A stretch of 5,565 bases of DNA from JBLFWJ01 sp047611425 (GTDB lineage: Bacteria; Bacteroidota; Bacteroidia; UBA10329): contig JBLFWJ010000201.1 in the NCBI GenBank assembly GCA_047611425.1, positions 1 to 5,565 on the forward strand. Direction: 5' to 3'. Within the stretch, counting starts at the first letter, position 1. Every line of letters begins with the position of its first letter. Both the position numbers and the translations under genes were made by a program. The notes under the pieces are model-generated. The model was given only the letters and a program-made list of their open reading frames with translations, did no database searches and was not told the DNA's origin. This document shows, one piece after another, positions 1-5,565 of this stretch.

Positions 1-1412
1 ATAGAACAGCCAAAGGCAAACCACCACTTACATGGTTGGATCTGTTCGTGACATTCCGCGACTTCGGATGGTTCTTTATCGGCTGTATCGGATTGGTAAT
101 CTCTCTTCCCTTCTTCTACTTTTTTCCGGCTAAAAGCGCGAGCAAAAGAAAACTGTTCAATAAGATGCTGAGTCCATTGATGCAATCGGTGATCAGCATG
201 AACATACATGTGACTCGCAAATGGGAAAACGAGGAATTGGCACAATTGGAAAAACCCGCTGTGATCATTGCCAATCACACTTCCTTCATTGATATTCTTG
301 CTTGCTCAGGATATGACAGCCGCATTCTCATCCTTACAAATGAGTGGGTCTGGAATTCGCCATTCTTCGGGTGGCCCATTCGTTATGCGGAATACATCCG
401 AGCCAAAAACAATGGAGATTTGAATATGGAAATGATTCGCAGAAAGATTGCGGAAGGGTATTCCATTCTTGTGTTTCCGGAGGGAACACGATCTTACGAT
501 GGAAAGGTTGGCCGATTCAAGAAGGGTGCATTCAAGCTGGCTGAAGAGCTGGAGTTAGATGTTCTTCCATTGGTGCTTCACGGTTTTCATCGTGTATTGA
601 ACAAGGGTGATTATGTGGTAAACAAAAGTCACCTAAACGGTCGTTTTCTTCCTCGGATAAAGACCAATGATAAATCCTACGGAGACTCGTATTCTCAGCG
701 TGCAAAGCTGATTGGTCGCTATTTCAGAAGTGAGTTTGGAAAGGATGTCATTCGATTGGAAACACCTCAATTTCACAATCAATGGGTACGAAGGTGCTAC
801 ACTTACAAAGGGCCAATACTGGAATGGTACGTCCGTATCAAACTGAAGTTGGAGAACAATTTCGAGGATTTCATCAAGCACATTCCACGTGATGCTAAGG
901 TGTACGACCTGGGTTGTGGATACGGTTATCTCAGTTTCATGCTAGCCTTTACCTCTGAGAACAGAAATGTGATTGGGGTAGATTACGATAATGAGAAAAT
1001 TGAAGTTGCAGCAAACAGCTTTTATCAAGGAGGAAATGTCCACTTTGAACAAGGTGACTTGAGCACTTTCGAACCGGAAGAAGCCGATGCCTACATCATT
1101 AAAGATGTGCTGCATTATATGACTCCTGCACATCAAAACGCATTACTTAAAAGGTGCGCGACCAAGCTCAATGCAGGAGGAACAATCATCATCCGAGATG
1201 GAATTGAGGAAGACAAAAAAGGTCAAAAAGTGACAGCTTGGACTGAGATTTTCTCCACCAAACTCATTGGATTCAACAAGACCAAAAACGACCTGTACTT
1301 CTTATCGGAACAGAACATTCGAGATTTCGCTCAAAGACATAACATGTCGGTTGAGGTGATCAGAAATGATTCATCTAGCAATCATACTTTTATCCTGAAA
1401 CATGGAGGCTGA
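1..1412 (+). CDS. Trifunctional MMPL family transporter / lysophospholipid acyltransferase / class I SAM-dependent methyltransferase, C-terminal part (5' end outside window)
   Basis: A TTG at 36 could be read as a start, but the frame is open back to base 3 (R-T-A-K-G-K-P-P-L-T-W before it) and no ATG lies nearby, so the gene is cut by the window edge. Counting from base 36, residues 11-30 form a hydrophobic helix, probably the last membrane span of the missing part. Residues 70-240 are a PlsC-type acyltransferase with the HX4D catalytic motif (H81, D86) and the acceptor-phosphate-binding motif FPEGTRS (147-153). Residues 270-458 are a Rossmann methyltransferase: motif I DLGCGYGYLS at 291-300, acidic residue D316 after strand 2, QGDL at 339-342 and DVLHY at 357-361. 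From family knowledge, Bacteroidota encode this acyltransferase-methyltransferase pair behind an MMPL (RND-like) lipid exporter in one long inner-membrane protein, often in aryl-polyene/flexirubin clusters. The likely role is acylating, methylating and exporting a pigment-type lipid. The domain calls are firm; the transporter part and the substrate are inferred. Confidence 0.88.
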   Translation, partial: RTAKGKPPLTWLDLFVTFRDFGWFFIGCIGLVISLPFFYFFPAKSASKRKLFNKMLSPLMQSVISMNIHVTRKWENEELAQLEKPAVIIANHTSFIDILACSGYDSRILILTNEWVWNSPFFGWPIRYAEYIRAKNNGDLNMEMIRRKIAEGYSILVFPEGTRSYDGKVGRFKKGAFKLAEELELDVLPLVLHGFHRVLNKGDYVVNKSHLNGRFLPRIKTNDKSYGDSYSQRAKLIGRYFRSEFGKDVIRLETPQFHNQWVRRCYTYKGPILEWYVRIKLKLENNFEDFIKHIPRDAKVYDLGCGYGYLSFMLAFTSENRNVIGVDYDNEKIEVAANSFYQGGNVHFEQGDLSTFEPEEADAYIIKDVLHYMTPAHQNALLKRCATKLNAGGTIIIRDGIEEDKKGQKVTAWTEIFSTKLIGFNKTKNDLYFLSEQNIRDFAQRHNMSVEVIRNDSSSNHTFILKHGG

Positions 1413-2919
1413 ACAGCATTTCGACATTGTAATCATTGGCAGCGGCATGGGCGGTTTGTTCACGGCCTACACACTAGCTGACTTCGGGTTTAAAGTATGC
1501 GTGTTGGAAAAGAACCAGCAACTGGGTGGTTCGCTTCAGGTGTTCAGTCGCGACAAAACCATTTTCGATACGGGTGTTCACTACATCGGGAGCTTGGATC
1601 CGGATCAAAACTTAGGTAAGTTTTTCAAGTATGCCGGAATCTACGATATGGTTCAGTGGCAAAAAATGGACACGATTTTCGATAAGGTTTCCTTTTCAGG
1701 TGACGACACAGAATACCCAGTAGCGCAAGGCCCTGACAATTACATCACTGAGTTGTCAAAGCATTTTCCTGAGAATAAAGCCGACATCGAAGCCTATGTC
1801 AAAAAGCTAAAGGACACGTGTGGTCACTTTCCTTTACTTAGCCTAGAATATGAGGATCATAATTACCATGTAGAGGAATTTGCATCGGAGAATGTGAAAG
1901 ATGTGATCAACGGAATTACCGACAATCCGAAATTGCAGCAAGTACTTTCTGGGCAAGAAATTCTTTATGGAGGAAGGGCGGATCAAACTCCATTCTATGT
2001 ACACGCTTTAGTGGTTTACGGGTACATGCAAAGCTCCTATAAGTGTGTTGGCGGGGGATCCAATATTGCAAAGGCAATGGCCAAACGGATAAGAGCAAAA
2101 GGAGGAGAGTTGATCAAACGAGCCAAGGTCACCTCATTTGAAATGGAGGATGGCAAGATTAAAACAGCCGTTACATCAGACGGCAATCGATACTCGGCTG
2201 ATTCATTTATCTCCAATATCCATCCGAAAAATACATTTGATCTTTTGCCTACCGAGGCAATCAAACGGCCCTACTATAAGCGAATTGCCAAGCTTGAGAA
2301 TTCGGTTTCATCATTTACCGTTCACATCAAGTTCAAGCCAAAGAGTTTTAAATACTTGAACTATAACCATTATCACAACAGAACAAACGACCCTTGGGAC
2401 GCGCCTCATTACACAGAGGAGAATTGGCCTTTGAGTATGTTCATTTGTACCCCAGTCAATCACAAGGATCCTGAATATGCTGATGCCATGTCGATCATGG
2501 TTTACATGCGATACGAGGAGGTGGAGAAATGGGCAGATACTAACAATACCATTGTTGAGCCTGGTTCTCGAGGTTCGGAATATGATGAATGGTGCAAAAT
2601 GAAGGGGCAGAAAGTAATTGACGCCACTTGCGAACTTCTTCCTGAATTGCGGGAAGCCATGAAAGGATTCTATACCAGCTCCCCCCTTACCTATCGAGAT
2701 TACATTGGCAACGATGATGGTAGTATGTACGGCATTTTAAAGAATCATCACCATCCGATTAAAACGTTCATCCCGCCAAAAAGCAAAGTGCCAAACCTAT
2801 ATCTAACAGGTCAGAACATCAACCTACACGGTATTCTGGGTGTGACGATCAGCGCTTTGGCTACCGCAACTCAATTTGTAGACAGAAAGGAATTGATTGA
2901 TCGATTGAGAGCGAGCTAA
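1402..2919 (+). CDS. NAD(P)/FAD-dependent oxidoreductase, phytoene desaturase / CrtI-RetSat-like
   Basis: The 505-residue length is normal for the CrtI/carotenoid isomerase/retinol saturase group. The N-terminus carries the dinucleotide-binding fold: VIIGSGMGG (10-18), the ribose-binding acid E36 in VCVLEK, and LGGS (41-44), followed by DTGVHYIG (56-63), where these enzymes shape the FAD pocket. The C-terminus has the second family signature, LYLTGQNINLHGILGV (466-481), which closes the FAD site; the helix after it is hydrophobic. The ATG overlaps the end of the preceding acyltransferase-methyltransferase gene by 11 bases, so the two are almost certainly cotranscribed and translationally coupled. 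No Shine-Dalgarno sequence is visible. Enzymes of this family desaturate, saturate or isomerise conjugated polyenes. Given its partner, action on an aryl-polyene/flexirubin-type or other polyene lipid is the best inference, but a carotenoid substrate cannot be excluded. No key residue appears to be missing. Confidence 0.9.
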   Translation: MEAEQHFDIVIIGSGMGGLFTAYTLADFGFKVCVLEKNQQLGGSLQVFSRDKTIFDTGVHYIGSLDPDQNLGKFFKYAGIYDMVQWQKMDTIFDKVSFSGDDTEYPVAQGPDNYITELSKHFPENKADIEAYVKKLKDTCGHFPLLSLEYEDHNYHVEEFASENVKDVINGITDNPKLQQVLSGQEILYGGRADQTPFYVHALVVYGYMQSSYKCVGGGSNIAKAMAKRIRAKGGELIKRAKVTSFEMEDGKIKTAVTSDGNRYSADSFISNIHPKNTFDLLPTEAIKRPYYKRIAKLENSVSSFTVHIKFKPKSFKYLNYNHYHNRTNDPWDAPHYTEENWPLSMFICTPVNHKDPEYADAMSIMVYMRYEEVEKWADTNNTIVEPGSRGSEYDEWCKMKGQKVIDATCELLPELREAMKGFYTSSPLTYRDYIGNDDGSMYGILKNHHHPIKTFIPPKSKVPNLYLTGQNINLHGILGVTISALATATQFVDRKELIDRLRAS

Positions 2920-2942
2920 GAATTCTCAAAGTCGATCAATTA
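2894..2942. terminator. Long imperfect hairpin between convergent genes, possible bidirectional terminator
   Basis: Bases 2896-2910 (ATTGATCGATTGAGA) pair with 2924-2940 as 6 + 9 base pairs, with a 2-base bulge at 2930-2931 and a 13-base loop. T2894-A2942 and the G2895-T2941 wobble extend the stem. The loop contains the TAA of the + strand oxidoreductase, and the right arm overlaps the TAA of the - strand gene. No T-tract follows on either strand, so it is not a classical rho-independent terminator. It could still stop or stabilise both transcript ends. Confidence 0.45.
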
Positions 2943-3677
2943 TTGAACGGAGAACTTTCTGCTTACTGAAGTTCCATCCGCCTTGATGGTTACCAAGTAG
3001 CTTCCTGCAGTTAGTTCCGAAACACTTTTAGAAGTTTGGCCAGAACGAAGGGGGAAATCAACAACCGCAGACCCTTTAATATCTGAAATGGTCACTGAAT
3101 ACGGCCCAACTTCAATTCCTGAAAATTGCATTGCTCTTGAATAGGAATCGTACCAAACCTTTATCGATTCCTCTTTATCCGATTCAATCAAACCTACCGA
3201 ACAATTGTTTTCTGCTAATGGTGTTGGCACCTCGAAAACTTCCAAGCCGGTTTGACACCAACCAAAACTTTGATCCGCATTAAGTGGTGGAATCGTCAAG
3301 GAATCAACCATGGAAATGCTATCAGGCGCATATAACCCAAGGAATTCCCCATTTGCTGCAGATAGCTTGAAATTGGCGTGAAACATACCCTGTGCCTCTT
3401 GATCATCAGCCCACATTAACAAATACCCACCAGGAGCCATAAACGTAGCCGCATTCGTAATGGGAATCATCCAAGTATCAACTTGATCTTTAAGCACCCA
3501 GCCACCTACGTCCACCGGCTGAGAACCTATGTTCCGTAATTCAATCCAATCGTCAAACTCTCCGAATTCGTCAGAATGTGTGGTAGAATTGGATGACTGC
3601 ATTTCGTTGAGCACCACCTGAGCTTTCAAGCTTAATGAGGCACACAGCACTGAAATAATAAGAATGACCTGCTTCAT
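2940..3677 (-). CDS. Secreted lamin-tail-domain protein with T9SS type A sorting domain
   Basis: This is a 245-residue protein starting at an ATG (3675-3677) with a Sec signal peptide, MKQVILIISVLCASLSLKAQ, and probable cleavage after Q20. Residues 21 to about 130 match a lamin tail domain (LTD), an Ig-like beta sandwich: the opening VVLNEMQSSN, the core DWIELRN (43-49), VDVGGWVLKD (55-64), and then an APGGYLLMWAD strand (81-91) with HANFKLS (100-106). Residues 171-245 resemble the type A C-terminal domain recognised by the type IX secretion system: VTISDIKG, LTAGSYLVTI and the terminal SRKFSVQ. The protein should therefore cross the outer membrane and be released or anchored at the surface. 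There is no catalytic domain, whereas bacterial LTDs usually accompany larger nucleases or adhesins, so its function is likely binding or structural. It faces the upstream oxidoreductase convergently with only 20 bases between stops and probably has its own promoter. I could not find a convincing -7 element before it. Confidence 0.85.
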   Translation of the reverse strand: MKQVILIISVLCASLSLKAQVVLNEMQSSNSTTHSDEFGEFDDWIELRNIGSQPVDVGGWVLKDQVDTWMIPITNAATFMAPGGYLLMWADDQEAQGMFHANFKLSAANGEFLGLYAPDSISMVDSLTIPPLNADQSFGWCQTGLEVFEVPTPLAENNCSVGLIESDKEESIKVWYDSYSRAMQFSGIEVGPYSVTISDIKGSAVVDFPLRSGQTSKSVSELTAGSYLVTIKADGTSVSRKFSVQ

Positions 3678-3864
3678 TGGATTAGCGAATAGGTGGCAAA
3701 AGAGGATTTAAAGTCTCATTAAGATTAATCAAGGAACATCCATCCTCGTCAAAAATAGCATCCCATCAACAGAAACGACATTCAGTGAGTCCGGGCCATA
3801 TTCCATAGAGATTGACCCCAGCTCCAGCGTAAAATCAAATGCATTTCCAGATTGAACCAAAGTC

Positions 3865-3895
3865 ATTATACCTTGTGGAAGACTCAAGGTATAAT
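3865..3895. repeat. Perfect 11-bp inverted repeat (ATTATACCTTG-N9-CAAGGTATAAT)
   Basis: Bases 3865-3875 are the exact reverse complement of 3885-3895, separated by 9 bases. The arms are AT-rich and no T-tract follows, so this does not look like a terminator. The geometry would suit either a dimeric regulator's operator or a transcript stem-loop. It lies about 190 bases upstream of the lamin-tail gene start, inside the doubtful frame at 3729-3971. Confidence 0.5.
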
Positions 3896-3943
3896 CGTTG
3901 CCGTATTTGATTCCAAGCCTTAACAGAGAGTAAGACAACCAAT

Positions 3944-3969
3944 AAAAAAGGGCTCCAAATTGGAGCCCC
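3944..3969 (-). terminator. Rho-independent terminator of the six-helix membrane protein gene
   Basis: Read on the - strand, GGGCTCCA (3961-3968) pairs with TGGAGCCC (3950-3957) around a 3-base loop. It is a GC-rich 8-bp stem followed directly by a run of six T (3944-3949). It begins 30 bases after the stop codon of the gene at 3999-4676. On the + strand the stem is preceded by A and lacks a T-tract, so it acts only on the - strand. Confidence 0.88.
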
Positions 3970-3998
3970 ATTGATCTAAATTAGTTTCACTTAAATCA

Positions 3999-4676
3999 TC
4001 AAACCTCGTCAGGAAGGTTCAATCCTTTCCTAAGGATGGTAACACCAAGGGCGAACAGCCATAACACTTTGACGTAGAATACAGGCTTGTAGATCTCGTA
4101 GTTGACAGGTATCAACATAACGATACCCATTGCTGCTAAACCAAGAAGTACGGTAAACGCCCCCAACCAAGTATCGGTCACTTTCCATGTTAATAAGCCA
4201 GCTCCCATAAGCACCAAACCTGCACCAGAGAAAACACGACCAAAACGTACCATACAGGTTACATAGTGATTCGTGTATAGAATGCCGTCCATGAAAGTTT
4301 GAATCTCCTCAGGTGATTTATCAGCGGTTTGCCCAATTCCCCATGCACCGTATGAGTAGTTATAAGCAGTAGCGAGAGCTGAAGTAAATGTGCCCACAAT
4401 GATTACCCCAGCTCCTGGCATTAATAGAATCCGGTACGGTCTTTTAAAGGTGAGTGAGGCGAAACCCATCATGCTCCCTCCCATTATCACCCATCCAAAA
4501 ATGTGCATTCTGTAAAGCCAAATCCATGTCCAGAAATTCGCCTCAACAGCTGCAAAATCCTCAACCACGAGGTATTCGCCAATATGGTGTGGTAGCAGAA
4601 CCCAGCCGAACAAAAGCATTAAGGCCCCGGTAATCATGGCCCAACCTGTAAACTTGGTTTCAAAATCGTTTTTCAT
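3999..4676 (-). CDS. Hypothetical six-helix integral membrane protein
   Basis: I chose the ATG at 4674-4676 (MKNDFETKFTGW, 225 residues) over a TTG at 4703, because the TTG would sit inside the predicted -7 promoter element at 4701-4708. Six hydrophobic spans are visible at about residues 10-29, 54-76, 82-104, 145-164, 168-189 and 197-215. A polar loop of about 40 residues lies between spans 3 and 4 and contains DKSPEEIQTFMDG. There is no cleavable signal peptide; the short charged N-terminus suggests direct inner-membrane insertion. Histidines near the helix ends (H30, H31, H58, H137) and several aromatic residues around them could bind a cofactor or metal, but I see no recognised motif. I do not recognise the family and assign no function. 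The gene is probably monocistronic: it has its own promoter on the right and a strong terminator 30 bases past its stop. It is divergent from the secreted-protein gene at 4816. Confidence 0.75.
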   Translation of the reverse strand: MKNDFETKFTGWAMITGALMLLFGWVLLPHHIGEYLVVEDFAAVEANFWTWIWLYRMHIFGWVIMGGSMMGFASLTFKRPYRILLMPGAGVIIVGTFTSALATAYNYSYGAWGIGQTADKSPEEIQTFMDGILYTNHYVTCMVRFGRVFSGAGLVLMGAGLLTWKVTDTWLGAFTVLLGLAAMGIVMLIPVNYEIYKPVFYVKVLWLFALGVTILRKGLNLPDEV

Positions 4677-4689
4677 TACAAAGGATGGT

Positions 4690-4701
4690 CTGATGAACAA
4701 C
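4690..4701 (-). repeat. 12-base repeat GTTGTTCATCAG, left (inverted) copy
   Basis: This is the exact reverse complement of 4795-4806. On the - strand it starts at the last base of the -7 element TAGGTTTG, so it covers the expected transcription start and early leader of the membrane-protein gene. Confidence 0.75.
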
Positions 4702-4708
4702 AAACCTA
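4701..4708 (-). promoter_or_regulatory. Bacteroidota-type -7 promoter element (TAGGTTTG) for the membrane protein gene
   Basis: On the - strand TAGGTTTG matches the Bacteroidota consensus TAnnTTTG exactly and leaves 24 bases to the ATG at 4676. No clear TTTG -33 box is visible 17-24 bases upstream. This element is the main argument against the TTG at 4703 as start codon. Confidence 0.55.
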
Positions 4709-4759
4709 TCTCGGTAGAAATCTAAAGTTGGTGACGGTGGTTACTTAAGGAATCTTGAT

Positions 4760-4795
4760 TTTGACCAGTTCTTTTTCTCCAAAAAACTAATTTCG
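4760..4795 (+). promoter_or_regulatory. Possible Bacteroidota-type promoter for the secreted protein gene
   Basis: TAATTTCG (4788-4795) matches the -7 consensus TAnnTTTG with one mismatch and lies 20 bases before the ATG at 4816. A TTTG (4760-4763) stands 24 bases upstream, slightly further than the usual 17-23. The call is supported by the mirrored layout at the divergent promoter, where the same 12 bases follow the -7 element. Confidence 0.45.
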
Positions 4796-4806
4796 TTGTT
4801 CATCAG
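4795..4806 (+). repeat. 12-base repeat GTTGTTCATCAG, right copy
   Basis: This is a perfect match, in opposite orientation, to 4690-4701. It starts at the last base of the TAATTTCG element and ends 9 bases before the ATG, so it would form the start of the leader of the gene at 4816. I see no third copy in the window. Confidence 0.75.
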
Positions 4807-4815
4807 CACAAATCA

Positions 4816-5379
4816 ATGAAGCACTTTATCCTCTTAATTCTTGTCTCAGTAATTGCTCTTCCTTCTTCGGCTCAAAGAAGAAAAAAGGGAGAGTCGCTTC
4901 CCCTAATTGTTTTTCAGACATTAGATGAAGAGCGTTTTGATAAAGGTCAGAATGTTGGTGATTTCATTGGCTATGACTGGACCCTTGGCAAACTAACCCT
5001 ACTCACCTTTATTGACAAAAGAAACAGCAGACGACATAGTGCCAAAGACTTATGGGGGTTTAAAGTAGGAGACCAAACCTATCGGATAGTCGAGGCTAGA
5101 GCTTACCGAGTGCTGGATAAAGGAAATGGGGTTTACTACGAAAACGGGTTCGCCCACATGAACATGCAAATGGATGATGAAGGTGAGTCTGATGTTGAAC
5201 TTGGCTCGTACAGCTTCCTTTCCAAATCTCTCGATTCTGAAATTGTAGAAATACCGAGTAGAAAGGCCGAGAAGTTTTTCGAGACTGATGGTTCGTTGGC
5301 AGCTTTCCTGGAGTGTATAAAGAAATTGAAGCCACATAAGACGGAGAAGATTCGTGAGTGTATGCATGCCAATAACTAA
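4816..5379 (+). CDS. Hypothetical secreted or periplasmic protein
   Basis: This is a 187-residue protein with a clear Sec signal peptide: K2, a hydrophobic core FILLILVSVIALP and SSAQ, with cleavage probably after Q20. There is no cysteine at the cleavage site, so it is not a lipoprotein, and no T9SS sorting tail, so it probably stays in the periplasm. The mature part starts with a basic RRKKGES. The middle contains KDLWGFKVGDQTYRI (77-91), a phrase I have the impression of seeing in other Bacteroidota secreted proteins of unknown function, where it describes a small beta domain. The last 40 residues are predicted helical and charged and hold the only two cysteines (C167, C182), which could form a disulfide. 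I assign no function. It is transcribed away from the membrane-protein gene, and the two promoters share a repeat, so the products may work together or respond to the same signal. No Shine-Dalgarno sequence precedes the ATG. Confidence 0.72.
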   Translation: MKHFILLILVSVIALPSSAQRRKKGESLPLIVFQTLDEERFDKGQNVGDFIGYDWTLGKLTLLTFIDKRNSRRHSAKDLWGFKVGDQTYRIVEARAYRVLDKGNGVYYENGFAHMNMQMDDEGESDVELGSYSFLSKSLDSEIVEIPSRKAEKFFETDGSLAAFLECIKKLKPHKTEKIRECMHANN

Positions 5380-5462
5380 TTGCTCCTATCCTTTTTTGGT
5401 CCAGCATCGTTCGTTTTAGACATAAGTATTGTGCTTACCTTCCTGAACATGGCATTCTGAAA

Positions 5463-5530
5463 CTCCAAGCCTAGTTTCATTATCTATTTTCTTCACTTGG
5501 TAGAATAACGAGTTGTTAAGTAGGCTTGAG
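5463..5530. repeat. Widely spaced inverted repeat in the right-hand non-coding end
   Basis: CAAGCCTA (5466-5473) is the reverse complement of TAGGCTTG (5521-5528). Two more pairs follow after one bulged base (T5464-A5529, C5463-G5530). The 47-base spacer contains only weak internal pairing. The surrounding 186 bases (5380-5565) contain no gene I can support and no clear terminator for the gene ending at 5379. Confidence 0.3.
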
Positions 5531-5565
5531 TTGTTCTTGTGTGATTTTTAGCATATTACATTCAA

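Larger units (their letters stand above)
3729..3971 (-). pseudogene. Doubtful 80-codon reading frame, possible C-terminal gene remnant
   Basis: The frame runs between stops at 3981-3983 and 3729-3731. Its only early ATG (3969-3971) lies on the rho-independent terminator of the preceding gene, so the first residues (MGLQFGALF) are just the hairpin and T-tract translated. This start cannot be real. The later part nevertheless looks protein-like, with alternating hydrophobic/polar stretches such as FDFTLELGSISMEYG and LNVVSVDGMLFLTRMDVP, and codon choice similar to its neighbours. A shorter start at the ATG of I-M-T-L-V-Q would give about 45 residues. I do not recognise the protein. It may be the tail of a decayed gene, a genuine small protein, or chance. 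It ends 51 bases before the lamin-tail gene on the same strand. Confidence 0.22.
3678..3998. other. Intergenic stretch between two - strand genes, without a confident gene
   Basis: These 321 bases hold, from right to left in the direction of transcription, the terminator of the membrane-protein gene (3944-3969), a doubtful 80-codon frame (3729-3971), a perfect 11-bp inverted repeat (3865-3895), and a 51-base leader before the lamin-tail gene that should contain its promoter. I see no TAnnTTTG match in that leader and no tRNA-like or other RNA gene fold. Confidence 0.6.

Noticed and set aside
36..38. TTG as true start of the acyltransferase-methyltransferase gene
   Set aside because: The frame is open to the left edge, and a membrane helix follows at once, as expected inside the larger fusion. 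A start here would leave no room for a promoter in the window.
1916..2359. Reading frames on both strands inside the FAD oxidoreductase
   Set aside because: They are shadows of a well-supported family member and have no recognisable domain.
4677..4703. N-terminal extension of the membrane protein from a TTG at 4703
   Set aside because: The TTG overlaps an exact TAnnTTTG promoter element and the shared 12-base repeat. The ATG at 4676 gives a normal membrane-protein N-terminus.
5050..5407. Three overlapping - strand reading frames opposite the secreted-protein gene
   Set aside because: They lie antisense to a gene with a clear signal peptide, have atypical composition and overlap each other in different frames, so they are shadows.
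5383..5487. 34-codon - strand frame starting MKLGLEFQNAMF, and a 43-codon frame overlapping it
   Set aside because: They are short, overlap each other, and have no promoter element, homology clue or signal peptide. A small gene cannot be excluded but is not supportable.
5519..5563. Possible C-terminal end of a - strand gene entering from the right edge (E-C-N-M-L-K-I-T-Q-E-Q-L-K-P-T then stop)
   Set aside because: Fifteen codons at a window edge are too few to tell coding from chance.

Overview
The window looks like a chromosomal piece of a Bacteroidota bacterium, most likely of the Flavobacteriales/Cytophagales type. Four things point there: a C-terminal type IX secretion (T9SS) sorting domain, a Bacteroidota-style -7 promoter element (TAnnTTTG), no Shine-Dalgarno sequences ahead of the starts, and an MMPL/acyltransferase/methyltransferase fusion that I know from this phylum. 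Base composition is moderately AT-rich throughout, and nothing marks recent transfer.

Region 1 (1-2919, + strand) holds two translationally coupled genes. The first is cut by the left edge. What remains is the tail of a very large fusion: a membrane segment, a PlsC-type lysophospholipid acyltransferase and a class I SAM-dependent methyltransferase. Its reading frame stays open to base 3, so the missing part should be an MMPL/RND-type transporter. The second gene overlaps it by 11 bases and encodes a phytoene-desaturase-like FAD oxidoreductase. This pairing is typical of the tailoring and export end of aryl-polyene/flexirubin pigment clusters. The polyketide core genes, if present, would lie left of the window.

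Region 2 (2940-4676, - strand) converges on region 1 with only 20 bases between stop codons. A long imperfect hairpin spans both gene ends. It contains a secreted lamin-tail-domain protein with a T9SS sorting tail and, further right, a six-helix membrane protein of unknown function followed by a clear rho-independent terminator. The roughly 320 bases between them hold that terminator, a perfect 11-bp inverted repeat, and a doubtful 80-codon reading frame that may be a gene remnant.

Region 3 (4677-5565) begins with a divergent promoter region. Both outward promoters have a TAnnTTTG-like -7 element followed by the same 12-base sequence, which suggests co-regulation of the membrane protein and the secreted protein to its right (4816-5379). 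The last 186 bases carry no supportable gene.

I see no RNA genes, CRISPR arrays, insertion sequences or phage genes, and no obviously new multi-gene system. The most unusual items are the fused pigment-type enzyme and the mirrored divergent promoter.
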